Part shown: positions 12,102 through 24,169 of the stretch, one piece after another
Position numbering within the stretch: position 1 is the stretch's first letter
Layout of the letters: each line of letters opens with the position of its first letter
From: Viola odorata
Taxonomy: Eukaryota > Streptophyta > Magnoliopsida > Malpighiales > Violaceae
DNA: 64,000 bases
Reading direction: 5' to 3'
Assembly: GCA_963691705.1 (NCBI GenBank)
Contig: OY829542.1
Location: 33,280,579 to 33,344,578, forward strand
Notes under the pieces: generated by a model
The model's database searches: none
Told to the model about the DNA's origin: nothing
What the model saw: only the letters and a program-made list of their open reading frames with translations
Translations under genes and position numbers: made by a program

Positions 12102-13610
12102 TGTGAGTGTGTGTTTTGTATATGTTTTTCTCTCCATTCTTTCCCGTATCTCTAGCATGATACTGCTGATTTGCCCTTGTTTCTATCATTTTTGCAGTTC
12201 TGGGCTAAAAGAGAGAAAGATACAAAAATATGCGCTAAATGGATAGAATTCTGTGGAACTTAAAGCGTCGAGGCCCAGCTGTTTATTTATCATCGAGCCC
12301 TAGATGTGAGACATGTCGTCTAGCCCTAGACCTGCACTGGAGCTATCTGGAGCCGCATATCGCCTAAGACTTGCTGCCGCACGTGCAAATATTTTCCCAA
12401 GGACCCGCGAAGAAAGATCCACGCAGGATTCCTTCCAGATTCTCTTTTAGCTATTTTGGGAATATTCCGTCTAGGACATGCTTCCCTTGTACCTCCCTCT
12501 TAGCTGTATTTTGTCCTTATGCGAGCTAAAAGAGTATTTAAGCCTTAGTTTAGGGTTTTAAGAGGAATAACTTTTGGGGTAGCAACTCTTACACATTCCT
12601 TTTTAGTTTTTCTTTGGGATTTGTTCCTCCCTTTTTGCTAGGGCCGCCGCCAGCCACCAACTCTTCTTCAAAAAAGCCCAGGCCGGTATTTATTAAGCTT
12701 TTATTTCCTTTATTGCATCTTTATATTTTTTGCTATATATTAGATCTGCTTTTATTTATTTATTAGCATGAGCAGCTGTATTTTGAGGGTTGCATAAGGG
12801 GTAGTCACGAGGCCAAATTGTTCTTCATATATTCTTGTTGCTATATTTGATTATTTGCCATTTTATTGTCAAATCTATTGGGGTTTATTGGAAGCTTGAT
12901 CACCTACTGGTCTACCTCCTTAGAGTACAATTGTTTCTTTGGTAATAACTGAAATTAGGCCTTAGAATAGAAGCAGACAACTAGCGGATTGTCATTAGTT
13001 TGGTCCATTCCAACTAGGGCAAGTGGTCAATTAGGGTATATCTGACAATGTCTTGCCCTAGATGTGTCTCTCCTCCTCTTAATGGGCCTTTGAGTATTGC
13101 CTCCCCGTCTCGTACCTGGGAGGATGGCGAAGTGTGAAGGTTACCTCATATGTGAAAACGGGGGGTAACTTTTCTTACGAAGGAAAGTAGGGGGCCTAAA
13201 CGTACCTGGCCCCTATAGCACGTCTATAGCATAGGAATAGAATATTTATGCGCCGATGACTGACTAGGCCTCGGCGCAACCCAAGAAAATCCCTTGCTAA
13301 GATTCCCCCTCATTTGACTTTATCTCCTTTACTTTCCTATTTGTTTCTGTTTATTATTGTTATTTTGTCAACTTTATTAATTCTGTCTTTGTTAGCTATC
13401 TAGGTCTCGATCTCATTTGCTTAACTAGTTTAACCAACAAATCCCCCCGTGTTACTATTTGATTGCATTTATCTTTGTCATACATCTAGGGCAAGTTGTC
13501 GTCCTTTAATCCTTGTGGTTCGACCCTGTTACCGCTTTGCACAAATTAATTTGTTCATCTAGGCTTTAGAATTTATTATTATATTTGACGCGTTTTGACG
13601 ACGCGAGTCA
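12102..13610 (+). repeat. 5' LTR of the Athila element (1509 bp)
   Basis: Starts TGTGAGTGTGTG after CTACT and ends GACGCGAGTCA just before the primer site. It matches 23353-23863 (first third) and 24170-24895 (both ends, with an internal deletion). A related full-length solo LTR is at 30075-31612. Confidence 0.9.
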
Positions 13611-13612
13611 AA

Positions 13613-13633
13613 TTTTGGAGCCGTTGTCGGGGA
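13613..13633 (+). other. Primer binding site, tRNA-Asp type
   Basis: TTTTGGAGCCGTTGTCGGGGA follows the LTR after a short spacer. The Athila consensus is close to TGGCGCCGTTGCCGGGGA, so only a few bases differ. It supports both the boundary and the lineage. Confidence 0.85.
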
Positions 13634-13665
13634 TTGTTTGGTACTGATTTCTTTCTTTTGAATGT

Positions 13666-15270
13666 ATGACCAGGAGATCTGCACCTGATCTACTACCCCT
13701 CGATCACGAGCTCATTAAGACGGAAAGAGTACTCCGTAGGCAGGCTAAAGGAACATCTATCAACCATAGAGGAATCCCTACCCCTGTTCTCGAAAGAAAT
13801 CTCTCCGACCTGGATAATCTCGACAATCTTTTTCACGAAGATCTTGCTTTCTATCATTGAGACCTCGACAACGCTGAGTTTGTCAACCCTGAGATACCCA
13901 ACATGGCAGATCCACCACCACCACCGAACGACCAGACCATTGATGACCTCAATGCTGCTCCCGAGTCACCAAGTAGTTGCATCATCTGGCCAGTTGTTCA
14001 GCATGATTAGACGCTTAAGTCCGCTGTCATGCATCATCTCCCTACCTTCCATGGATTACCTAAAGAGAACCCTCACTGACATCTGTAGCATCTTCACTCT
14101 GTCTGCAAGGCCATGAAGCCGACCAATGTCGACATAGACTAAGCTAAATTGCAAGCCTTTGTGTGGTCTCTGAAAGATGCTGCCAATGATTGGTTCTATG
14201 ACCTCCCTCCTAGATCTATTGCCTCTTGGGCTGAGATGTCTAAGGCCTTCACCGATAAGTACTATCCAGCATCTACGACTAGCGTCACCCGCAAGCAGCT
14301 AGTCTCTATTGTCCAGAAAGATGACGAGAGTCTAGGGTAGTATCACTAGCGCTTCAAGAAAATGCAAGCCTTGTGTCCTTCACACAACCTTACTGATCAT
14401 GCACTTATCCAATATTTTTATGAGGGCTTGAATCCAACTGACAAGGCCCTACTAGATGCTGCAATTGGTGGTTCTCATTGTGCTCGCATCCCAGCTGCCG
14501 CTAAAGCTATTATAGATCTTATCGCAAAGACCATAGCTGCATTTGACAAGGTAGCAAACCACACCCAGGATGTCCGTGTTGCTGCTATGGAAAATCAGTT
14601 AACAACCATCACAGGCATGCTACAGAATATGGCTGCAGGACAACCTGTCCAGATCAAGGCCTGCCAGATTTATAATTTTGTAGATCATCCCACGGATGCC
14701 TGTCCCAATATTCCCGAAGAAACTCAAGTTAACGCTGTGAGAGGTTACAATGTTCCATATGGGTAGAACTACAATCAAGGCTGGAAGCATCCCAATTTTA
14801 GTTGGTCTCACAACCCCCAATCCTTTGCCCCTAGCCAGCCGCAACATCAACATCAATATGGGAATCAATCTCAACCACACTTCAATATGCAGAATTTCAG
14901 GCCTAGACCTCCATACCACAAGAACCAGCAATACCAGTATCAACCTCCTAAGGATCAGACTTCCGCCACTTCGCCGGTTGATGAGGTAGCCAATTACAAG
15001 AGCATTATTACGGATCTGCAAAAGAAAATGAATGTTATGACTCCTAAAATGAAGAAATTAAAGAATAGAGGCAGACTTCCTAGGCAAACCGAGGCAAACC
15101 CAAAGCACGAAGCATGTGCTGTGACCCTCCGTAGTGGTCGTAAATTACCTCCTCGAGTGCATCCAAGCCTCGACGTGGAAAAACTCCTTCCAATACATAC
15201 CTTGACGTTGAACAATCCCCAGAATCTGAGCTCAAGCCCAAGATGGAGGAACCAAAAATTCCAGAAGTAA
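13666..15270 (+). pseudogene. Athila gag pseudogene
   Basis: Capsid-region similarity is recognisable through LKDAANDWFYDLPPRSIASW, FTDKYYPAS, ALIQYFYEGL and AAAKAIIDLIA, followed by a Q/H/N-rich region and a short Cys/His motif (CQIYNFVDHPTDACP). The frame is broken by stops at 13858 (TGA), 14140 (TAA), 14338 and 14347 (TAG) and 14764 (TAG), among others. In context several are best explained as CAG or CAA changed to TAG or TAA. The C-terminal part near 15100 has the ACAVTLRSGR motif that precedes protease in this lineage. Confidence 0.85.
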
Positions 15271-15497
15271 TGGAGGAACGAATTCGTTCTCCGAGAGGTT
15301 CCCCAAGAAATGATAAGAACTCACCAGAGTTCACTCAAGGCTATATCCACAAGATCCTTGAGCCGCCTTTCCCTTAACGACTTGTCAAGAACAAGAAAGA
15401 TAAGGAGGATCGTGAGATTTTCGACATGTTCAGTAAAGTCATTGTCAACATCCCTCTATTGTAAGCAATCAAGAATGTTCCCCGATATGCTTAGTTC

Positions 15498-18400
15498 TTG
15501 AAGACATTGTGCACTAACAAACACAACTTGGCCGGGGTAAACAAGATAAGTATGGGAGCCAGTGTTTCTACTCACATTCAGCGGAAGATTCCCCCTAAGT
15601 GTAAGGATCAGGGTATGTTCATCATCCCTTGTAAGATCGGTAAAATCGACGTCGGTAAGGCTATGTGCATTTTGGGTGCAGACATCAATGTCATACCCTT
15701 GACAATTTACAACAGTCTAGGTCTCGGTCCGCTCAAGAGCACCAAATTAGCTATCCAACTAGTTGACCGTTCTGTCATATACCCCGAAGGTGTTATCGAA
15801 GATGTGTTGGTACAAGTGGGCGACTTCTTATTCCCTGCAGACTTCTATGTCATTGCCATGGAAGATGAAAGATCCACTAAGGCCACAAACATACTACTAG
15901 GGAGGCCATTCCTTGGTATTGTCAGGGCCAAGATCGATGTTCGTGACACCACCATCTCTCTCGAATTTGATGGCCAAATTATCAAATTCAATATGCTTGA
16001 ATCAATGCGATATCCTTCTAAAATCTCTAGCATTAATCATGTTGATTTAATTGACCCATTTATTGATGAAGTCGCTAACTTGAATTTTATTGATCCTTTG
16101 CAGCTTGCCCTCGACAGAAGTATAACACCAGCAATGTTAGATGTCTTGGCCTCGACACTTGTAACCCCATCAGAATTGCACTCAACTGTTGTAGCATTGG
16201 AAGAACAACCTATTGTCTCTCTAGACCCTCCTACTATCTCCTCTTATCATGACGATCATATTAAGCTTCCTTCTTCTCTCGTACAAGCACCGATCCTCGA
16301 TTTGAAGACCTTGCCTGCACACCTCAAATATGCTTATCTTAGTGCCAATGATTCGCTACCGGTGATCATTTCTAACAAGCTGGATGAACCAGAAGAAAAA
16401 GAGTTAATTTCCTTGGTGGAAAGAGTTTAAACAGGCCATCGGGTGGACAATTGTTGATATCAAGGGGTTGTCCCCAGCTCTATGCACCCATCGAATTCAT
16501 CTAGAGGACGCCAACAAGATTGTCCGGCAACCATAGTGCCGATTAAACCCTCCCATGATGGAAGTGGTGAAGAAAGAGGTGTTGAAGTTGTTGGATGCCG
16601 GTGTTATCTACCCTATTTCAGACAGCCCATGGGTTAGTCCTGTCCAGGTCGTGCCCAAGAAGATTGGTATTACTATTACTACTGGGCAAAATGGTTCTTT
16701 GATCCCGACTAGAATCCAGAATGGCTGGAGAGTGTGCATAGACTACCATCGTTTGAATGCAACCATAAGAAAAGACCACTTTCCACTCCTATTTATTGAT
16801 CAAATGCTAGAGCGTCTCACGGGCAAGACGCATTATTGTTGTCTGGATGGGTACTCCGATTTTCACCAAATTCCAATTGCCCTAGAGGATCAGAAGAAGA
16901 CCACCTTCACCTGCCCCTTTGGTACCTTCGCATACCGCAAGATGCCATTTGGTTTATGCAATGCCCCCACTACCTTTCAACGATGTATGATGAGCATTTT
17001 TTCAGAATTTATTGAGAAAGGCATCGAGGTCTTTATGGAGGATTTCACAGTATATGGTAACTCTTTCTCCGAATGACTGACCAATTTGAGAAAAATTCTA
17101 CAACGCTACATCGAGACTAATCTGCTGTTGAATTTTGAGAAATGTCACTTTATGGTGGATCAATGCCTCATCTTAGGCCACATCGTCTCTAGCAGGGGCA
17201 TCGAAGTAGATAAAGCTAAAATTGAGGTAATTGAATCCTTGCCTTACCCCTCTTTTGTTCGAGATGTGCGTTCCTTTCTTGGGCATGCGGGTTTCTACAG
17301 GCGGTTTATCAAGGACTTCTTAAAAATTACACAACCCATGTGCCGCTTGCTTCAAAAAGATGTGAAATTTGTGTTTGATGACAGATGCAAAGCCTCATTT
17401 GACATGCTCAAGAGCAGACTCATCACTGCTCCTATCATTTGAGCCCCCGACTAGTCACTCCCCTTCGAGATCATGTGTGATGCGAGTAACCATGCGCTTG
17501 GAGCCGTCTTGGGCTAGAAGAAAGATAAGGAGACCTACGTCATCTATTATGCTTCAAAGTTGCTAGATCCAGCCCAGCAGAGCTACACCACTACCGAGAA
17601 GGAGGTTTTGGTAGTCCTCTATGCCCTAGAAAAATTCCAACAGTACCTCTTGGGCACACATGTCATAGTTTATTCAGATCATTCAACCCTTAAGTGTCTA
17701 TTAACAAAGGTCGACGCCAAACCCTGCCTCATTCGATGGATCTTATTACTTCAAGAGTTTGATATCCTAATCAAGGAAAAGAAAGGGAAAAATAATTTAG
17801 TTGCGGACCATTTGAGCAAGCTTCCAGCCCAAGAGGATGATTCACAAGTGCCCATCCGCGATACTTTTCCCGATGAGCATCTTTGTCTTGCCCAAGCTGT
17901 CCAATTTCTATGGTTCTTGGATATTGCCAACTTTTGTGCTACCGGCTCTTTCCTGCAGATGCCTCGGTACCCGAACGTCAACATATCAAGAAGCAGTCCA
18001 AGTACTACGTCTGGGACAATCCTTACCTATGGAAACACTGCTCGGACCAGATCATCAGGAGATGCGTGGCATCAAGAAGCAGTCCAAGTACTAAGTGCCC
18101 TCGATCTTAAATTTTTGCCACTCATCAACAGAGGGTGGTCACTTCGCAGCAAAAAAGACAGCTCTAAAGGTCCTCGAAGCCGGTCTCTATTGGCCGTCAA
18201 TTTTCAAGGATAGTTATATATACCGCGTGTCTTGCCCTTGATGTCAAGCAATGGGGAATATAGGTGCTCGTAACCAGATGCCCCTGACTAATATCATTTC
18301 TTATGAGATCTTCGACATTTGGGGAATTGATTTTATGGGCCCCTTCCTGAACTCCTTTGGAAATACATACATCCTTCTTGCCGTCAACTACGTTTCTAAG

Positions 18401-19236
18401 TAGATCGAGGCCAAAGCGACAAAAACTGATGATTCTAAGGTGGTGGTGGATTTTCTGCGCACCAATATTTTCAATCAATTTGGGACACCTCGCGCCCTCA
18501 TCAGTGATTATGGTACACACTTCTACAATTGAGTTGTTTACTCCCTCCTCAACAAGTATGGGGTGACTTACCGCGTCTCTACGACATATCACCCCAGACG
18601 AATGGGCAAGCTGAGGTTTCCAATCTGAAAATCAAGTCCATCCTTGAGAAAATAATCAACCAATCTCGCAAGGATTGGAGTTTGAAATTGGATGATGCCC
18701 CTTGGGCTGATAGGACTGCTTTTAAGACCCCGATTGGGATGACTCCATATAGGCTAGTCTACGGGAAGCCATGCCATCTCTTAGTGGAAATTGAGCACAA
18801 GGACTTTTGGGCCATCAAAAAGGCCAACATGGACCTAGGAGAGGCTGGGAAGCACCACCGATTACAAATCCAGGGGCTCAAGGAACTCCGCGATGATGTT
18901 TATGAGAACGCTCTGATCTACAAGGGTAAAACAAAAGCTTACCATGATAAGTTGCTATCTCCCAAATCCTTTGTTGTTGGTCAAAAAGTTTTATTGTACA
19001 ACTCTCATCTTATACTTTTTATAGGCAAGCTCGAGTCAAAATAGACAGGTCCATACAAGGTCACGACTGTTTTCGACCATGGAGCTGTTGAGATTCAAAG
19101 CCTGGACTCGGGAACCCTTTTTAAAGTCAATGGCCATCGTCTGAAGCCCTTCTATGAAGGATTCAAGCCTTTCACTACCGAGGAAGCGGAGGTGGTAAAA
19201 CACCCGTCCAACCCTAGACAACCAGTAAACGTCTAG
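15498..19236 (+). pseudogene. Athila pol pseudogene (protease, reverse transcriptase, RNase H, integrase)
   Basis: Protease lies at 15498-16430, but its active-site segment reads CILGADINVIP where family members have an Asp-containing DLGAS, so the catalytic Asp is lost. Reverse transcriptase (16555-17440) shows KLLDAGVIYPISDSPWVSPV, WRVCIDYHRLNA, MPFGLCNAPTTFQRCM and FMEDFTVYG, the last being a YxDD box with Asp changed to Glu. RNase H (17440-17830) contains FEIMCDASNHALGAVL and TTTEKEVLVVLYALEKF. Integrase (18240-19236) has [17 protein letters not shown] and [14 protein letters not shown], marking the D,D,E residues. Stops include TAG at 18402 and 19042. Confidence 0.88.
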
Positions 19237-19863
19237 GCCTGGACGTTAATAAAGGCCACCAATGACGATACCTAACGTATCGTTTCACCCAACTCATGTC
19301 CTTTAATTGTTTCAAGAACTTTTAATTTTTCTCACATTTGTTTATATTATTATTATTATTATTATTATTATTGCTATTGTTATTTTTATTTTTTATTTTT
19401 ATTTTTATATTATTACTTTTATTTGCATCTGTCTATATTAATTAGGATTTTATCTTCTTTATTCCTAATTTAATGTTTCCCGTTTTTTTTCCACCACTAA
19501 TATCTCCCTTTTTCCCTTTCTTAATTGATCTTGTCTCCTTCTTCTTTATAGAATTTTTATTTTATTCCTTAATTTATCCCTTATTTTTATCTTTATCTCT
19601 CCTACCCCCTTTTTGAATTTGAAAAGGATTTTTTTTGGCAGTTGGGATTCAGGGAAGCACAACTCACCTTCTCTTCCCATGCGACACGTCATTGAAAGGA
19701 CAATCGTAAATCCCCTCCAAAAGGGAAATCTTCTCTCTCCGTCATTTTTCCTCTTCCCATAATTTTTCCATTTTCCTATTTGTATCAGACTCAAACACTC
19801 TCTCTCCCACTCTCCCTCTCCATCTTCTCTAGCAACCTTCTGTCACCTCAAACACCCTTCCCA
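19237..19863. other. Non-coding spacer between Athila pol and the post-pol ORF
   Basis: AT- and pyrimidine-rich, with a (TTA)n microsatellite at about 19344-19372. There is no coding signal. In Athila elements the post-pol gene is thought to be expressed from a spliced RNA, so an acceptor could lie here, but I cannot assign one. Confidence 0.5.
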
Positions 19864-21731
19864 ATGACAAGAGCCAAAAGGGTAGCCCATAAAAATACCT
19901 CCGGTCACCGCCCCACGTCTCTTCCACACAGCCTTATAGCCATATCATCCACCACAACCCCCCAGTCTGAACAAAAACTTCTGAGTCCAGCTCAGTCGGG
20001 TTTCGACCAAAGCTAGGAAATTACACAGCCCCCAGTCACCGCTCTACCATCCGTAGAAATGGCTGATGACGAGCTAGAAATCACCGGCTCTGTCCCTTCG
20101 ACCACCACAATGACCAGATCTGGTCGAGTTGTGATTATAAACCCCGGTTCCATAGTTGGAAGCAGTAAAATGAAAAAGAGTAGGGTGTCGCTGATGGATA
20201 TCTGTGAGACGATGGTGGAAGAAGCATTGGAGGAAGTGTTAGGGACGGAAGCGAGTCAAGAGGAGGGTGAGGAACCCGAAAAACAAAAACAAGAGGAAGC
20301 CGAGGAGAACGAAGATAACGAGGAAGAAGTGGAGGAAAGCAATGAAGGGGACGACGAAGAGAAAGAAAAAAGGGAGGCCGTAGAGAGGATGGCGATGGAG
20401 AAACTTAAAGCTAAGGCTCCGGCCAGATTGGAGTGTCCAGTAGAGGCGGCGTCGCCAACCGAGAAGAAGACGAAGAGCTCATCAGGGAGCACGGGTAAAG
20501 CCAAGGCCTCGACTCCGAAAAAGCCACGACGATCAGAGGGCCAGACATCAGTCGAGGGCAGGATGATGATTTTCACGTCTACCCCCCGATCCACATCCCA
20601 GGTTCCTTCTGACCTTTCTTCTCTTAAGGGTTGGCTAAAATTTCATGGCGAAGCCTCTTTAGACAAATTGACCCTTTTTCACTCCAAAGGCGTTAGCCCC
20701 TATGCGCGCCTAGACATGGAGTTTTTAGATAAAATGCATGTGGGGCGCCAAGTACGAGAGTTTATAGGAAACATATGGTGGGAGGCTTTGTTCTTCCTTG
20801 AACACCCAACGTACCTCGAACTTTCCCTCGAGTTCTTTACATCTTTTTGGGTTTTGCCTGAGCGCTTCAAGCCGAAAGGCAAGATGGAGCCTAACTTATC
20901 CGCACCTGATGCTGTTAATTTTCGTTTGACAAATGAATGGTCCACCATGTCTCTTGATACTTTTAACTGCTTGCTGGGTTTTGTGACATCTTCTGAGCTT
21001 AGAACTGCTAAATACAAAAATGCCTTGACTGAGTACCCTTCTGATTTCGATGCTAATGTCAATTTTTGTGAGCTGATCGACAATCCCAATGCTGAGTTTA
21101 ACCCTCGATCATCAAAAGCGCACGAAATCAGTGACCCTTCCTTGTGTATCTTGCATCGATACCTAACCCTTACCTTCGCAGGTAAGTTTAATTCTTCAGG
21201 CCAGCTGTCGCAGCAAGAGCTATTTTTCTTATGGTGCATGCTGCATAAACGTAGAGTCAATTTAGGGTATTGGGTTGCGACTGCCATTACAAATATTCAA
21301 AACAATTCCCGCAGTCCCGTATTAGGATCCCTTGTCACCCGTCTTGCTATTAATCATCATGGTTTAGACGTACAAGCTCACCCTCTACACCCTCCTGTCC
21401 CTTTTAAATTGCTTGATCCTAAAACCCTCGATGGGATGGGGCATCTATGTATCTCACAGGGTGTATTGAGCTTTAGTGCAGGTTGTACGCCTCCCAAGGA
21501 GTAAGTTTTCGGGATCAAGCATGGTGGGAACTTTGACTACCAAGATGCTTCCCAAGACCAAAGGCCCCCAACGCAGCCCCGTCCTGCCCAACCTAGCTCC
21601 TCGCGACCGGCCACCTCTCTCGCCCAAGACGCCACTCCTTCAGGACCTACCACAGTGATTGCGCAATCTCTTGAACGTCTACTACAGGCCATCCTCATCG
21701 AGTTACAAGCTTTGACAACGGAGGTTGAATG
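19864..21731 (+). pseudogene. Athila post-pol ORF (ATHILA ORF/env-position gene), nearly open
   Basis: One reading frame runs from ATG 19864 to 21731, interrupted only by TAG at 20014 and TAA at 21502. The uninterrupted core (20059-21504) is 481 residues. It has a very acidic Glu/Lys-rich segment (about residues 50-110 of the core) and a basic Lys/Ser/Pro stretch. A globular region follows, with LKGWLKFHGEASLDKL, VREFIGNIWWEALFFLEHPT and FRLTNEWSTMSLDTFN, which I recognise as the plant retrotransposon ATHILA ORF-1 type domain. No signal peptide or obvious membrane segment is visible, so an envelope function cannot be argued from sequence. It is better preserved than gag and pol of the same element. 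Confidence 0.75.
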
Positions 21732-23077
21732 ACGCAACCTACCACCATCCTGATCTCACCAAAAACAATCTATCACTCTAGTGGAGGGCATCAAACATTT
21801 TCACCCGTTTTAATTTCTGCTGTACTTCTTTTAATTTTTCAGAAACTTGTTATTTGTGCCCTTCTCGCATTGCGAAGCCTAAGTGTGGGGAGGGATTTAT
21901 CTACTTTATGCGTATGTTTATTTTGGTATTGCTTGACTGAATGTTTATTCTCCTGCTTGTTACATGACTGCATGTTTTGAGAAAATTTTCAAAAAATTTT
22001 GGATTTTTATTTTTGGATTTTGTTAGCTATTTTGTAAAAAAATTGCACTGCCCAGTTTTAAAACCCCCGTGTATGGACACACACTTTTGATCTGTTGCAC
22101 ATAGAATAAACTGCTTTGCATCATGTCTAGACCTAGTCATTCATACTTGGCCTACTAGATCTTATGACCATGTCTAGGCCTAGACACTAGTAGTCACAAA
22201 AAGCACCTTGCGAGCACTTTGAGTCTCCATGCCATATTTCTCACATGTGATTAAATGCAACTTTTCTCTTCTTTTCTTTCTGCTTCTTTTCGTTCTCTCT
22301 CTTACTTTTTCTCCATCTTGCCCTCGACACTCATCTACCCCCCCCCCCCCCCCCCCCTCCTTCTATTTTCTCTTCTAACCAATTGAGCTATTTCTTTGAT
22401 CTTTCCTTGGCAGGTGAGTAACACTTTTCAGTAAGGGCTAGATGCAGAAAAAGATAAGTGTGGGGAAGATGAAGAAGCAAAGTGTAGATGCTGGAAGCAG
22501 ATCTAGGGCAAGGGCAGAACACCAAAGAACAAGTGTGGGGAAGTAAGGACATCAAGACCTCGACGCTTAAAAGCAGAAATGTGCAATGAGGACCCACAAC
22601 TGCAGCTCCTATCCACGTTAAAATGGTGAGTGAAGAAAGGAAACATGTAACATCTGTGCTTGCTTTTGTATAAATATATATATAATAAAAGCAAAGCAGG
22701 CACAAAAAGCAGCAAGGATCATCAGCTCTAGCCTAGAAGAAGATCTCCCCCACAGAAGAAAACAAGAAGCCATCATCTAGCCCTCGTTATCGTGCCCTCA
22801 GCAAGTGTTCACTCACCGACCTCTCTTCTTTCCAGCCAAGGAATCCCTCAACTTCAGATTTGTTTTCTTTCTCCTTCATCTTCTTTTCTTTTCTTTTCTT
22901 TTCTTCTTTTTTCTTTCTCCATTCCTTTTATTCTCTCTACCCAACCCGTACCTTACCCTATCTCTTATTATTGCAAAGTTCTTTCTGATCGCTAGATTGC
23001 CCTTGCATGTGTACTGCGTACTCGGATTGATATGCAAACTATATTTTGTGTTGTGTTATTTTCATTTTGAGTGATTC

Positions 23078-23180
23078 AACACCTAACCTTGTTTGTGAGT
23101 GTGAGCGTAAATACTTATTTGTGTGAGGATTGCTGGTGAATAGGCTTGGATTGGGAAAGTCTTATCTTTAGGGTCGTTAT
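23078..23180 (+). other. Conserved non-coding block shared by Tat-like and Athila elements (copy B)
   Basis: CCTTGTTTGTGAGTGTGAG, AGGATTGCT, GGGAAAGTCTTATCTTTAGG and GTCGTTAT occur in the same order and similar spacing as at 54747-54856 and, on the minus strand, at 874-762. Here the block lies about 170 bp upstream of the 3' LTR. Confidence 0.75.
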
Positions 23181-23335
23181 CCTACTGGTTTGATGTAGGT
23201 CTTTGTCTAGGCAGAGTTGTCATCAATAAGTTTTAGTATGTTGCTTGGTTTGTCTATTCTTGTGCTTTGATTGGTTGTGTCTATTCGTATATCGGGGTGT
23301 TTTCAGTTTTGTGAATGCTCGAGGGCGAGCATTGG

Positions 23336-23352
23336 GCAGTGTGGGGATGTTT
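23336..23352 (+). other. Polypurine tract of the Athila element
   Basis: GGCAGTGTGGGGATGTT immediately precedes the 3' LTR start TGTTAGTGTG at 23353 and matches the internal AGTGTGGGGA repeats. Confidence 0.7.
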
Positions 23353-23863
23353 GTTAGTGTGTATTTTGTATATGTTTTTCTCTCCATTCTTTCCCGTATC
23401 TTTAGCATGATACTACTAATTTTCCCTTGTTTCTATCATTTTTGCAGTTATGGGCTAAAAGAGAGATACAAAAACACGCGCTAAATGGATAGAATTTTGT
23501 GGAACTTAAAGCGTCGAGGCCTAGCTGTTTATTTATCGTTGAGTCCTAAATGTGAGACATGCCGTCTAGCCCTAGACCCGCACTGAAGCAATATGGAGGC
23601 GCATATCTCCTAAGACTTGCTGCCGCACGTTCAAATATTTTCCCAAGGACGTGCGAAGAAAGATCCACGCGGGATTCCTTCTAGATTCACTTTTGGCTAT
23701 TTTGGGAATATTCCCTCTAGGACACGCTCCCCTTGTACCTCCCTCTTAGCTATATTTTGTCCTTATGTGAGTTAAGAGATTATTTAAGCCTTAGTTTAGG
23801 GTTTTAAAAGGAATGAATTTTAGGGCAGCAACTCTTACACATTCCTTTTTAGTTTTTCTTTGG
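23353..23863 (+). repeat. Athila 3' LTR, first third only
   Basis: Matches 12102 to about 12617 of the 5' LTR, then breaks off at a TTGG shared with sequence from the left flank of the insertion (11792). The rest of this LTR is missing. Confidence 0.85.
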
Positions 23864-24169
23864 TGTTCAACGATGTCACGTAGAATGCCCGGCATGTCTG
23901 AAGGTTTCCTCGCGAATTTTGATTTGTATCTGTTCAAGAGGTTCACCAACTGCTCACTCTCTCCCTTTGTCAGGTGCTCGCCTAATAGGAAATTTCCTCC
24001 AACAATGTCTTGCATAGGGACTTTCCTCATTTCTTCCAAGGACTGGGTTCGCCGCTCGAGAACTCCTTCACAAACTTCCACAATGCAGACGTATTAGTCC
24101 TTATCCAGGGCCACCATTGCCAAGTAGCACTCCTCTGCTTGTTTTTGAGTTCTCTTGATGGTAACTACT
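23860..24169 (-). repeat. Duplicated copy of the left flank (Tat pol fragment plus CTACT)
   Basis: Matches 11792-12101, including the minus-strand KPSDMPG and VPMQDIVGGNFLLGEHL coding remnant and the flanking CTACT at 24165-24169. A second copy of the external flank inside the 3' end of the element is not produced by normal insertion. Confidence 0.88.

Larger units (their letters stand above)
21732..23352 (+). other. Athila 3' non-coding region with repeated PPT-like tracts
   Basis: AAGTGTGGGGA-type purine words occur at about 21889, 22450 and 22530, and the PPT proper (CAGTGTGGGGATG) lies just before the 3' LTR at 23353. A 20-C homopolymer is at 22338-22357 and a (CTTTT)n tract at about 22884-22910. 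A block shared with the Tat-like elements is at 23078-23180. No gene is supported. Confidence 0.7.

Noticed and set aside
20256..21287. Long minus-strand frames opposite the Athila post-pol ORF
   Set aside because: They are shadows of the plus-strand gene and have no recognisable domain.
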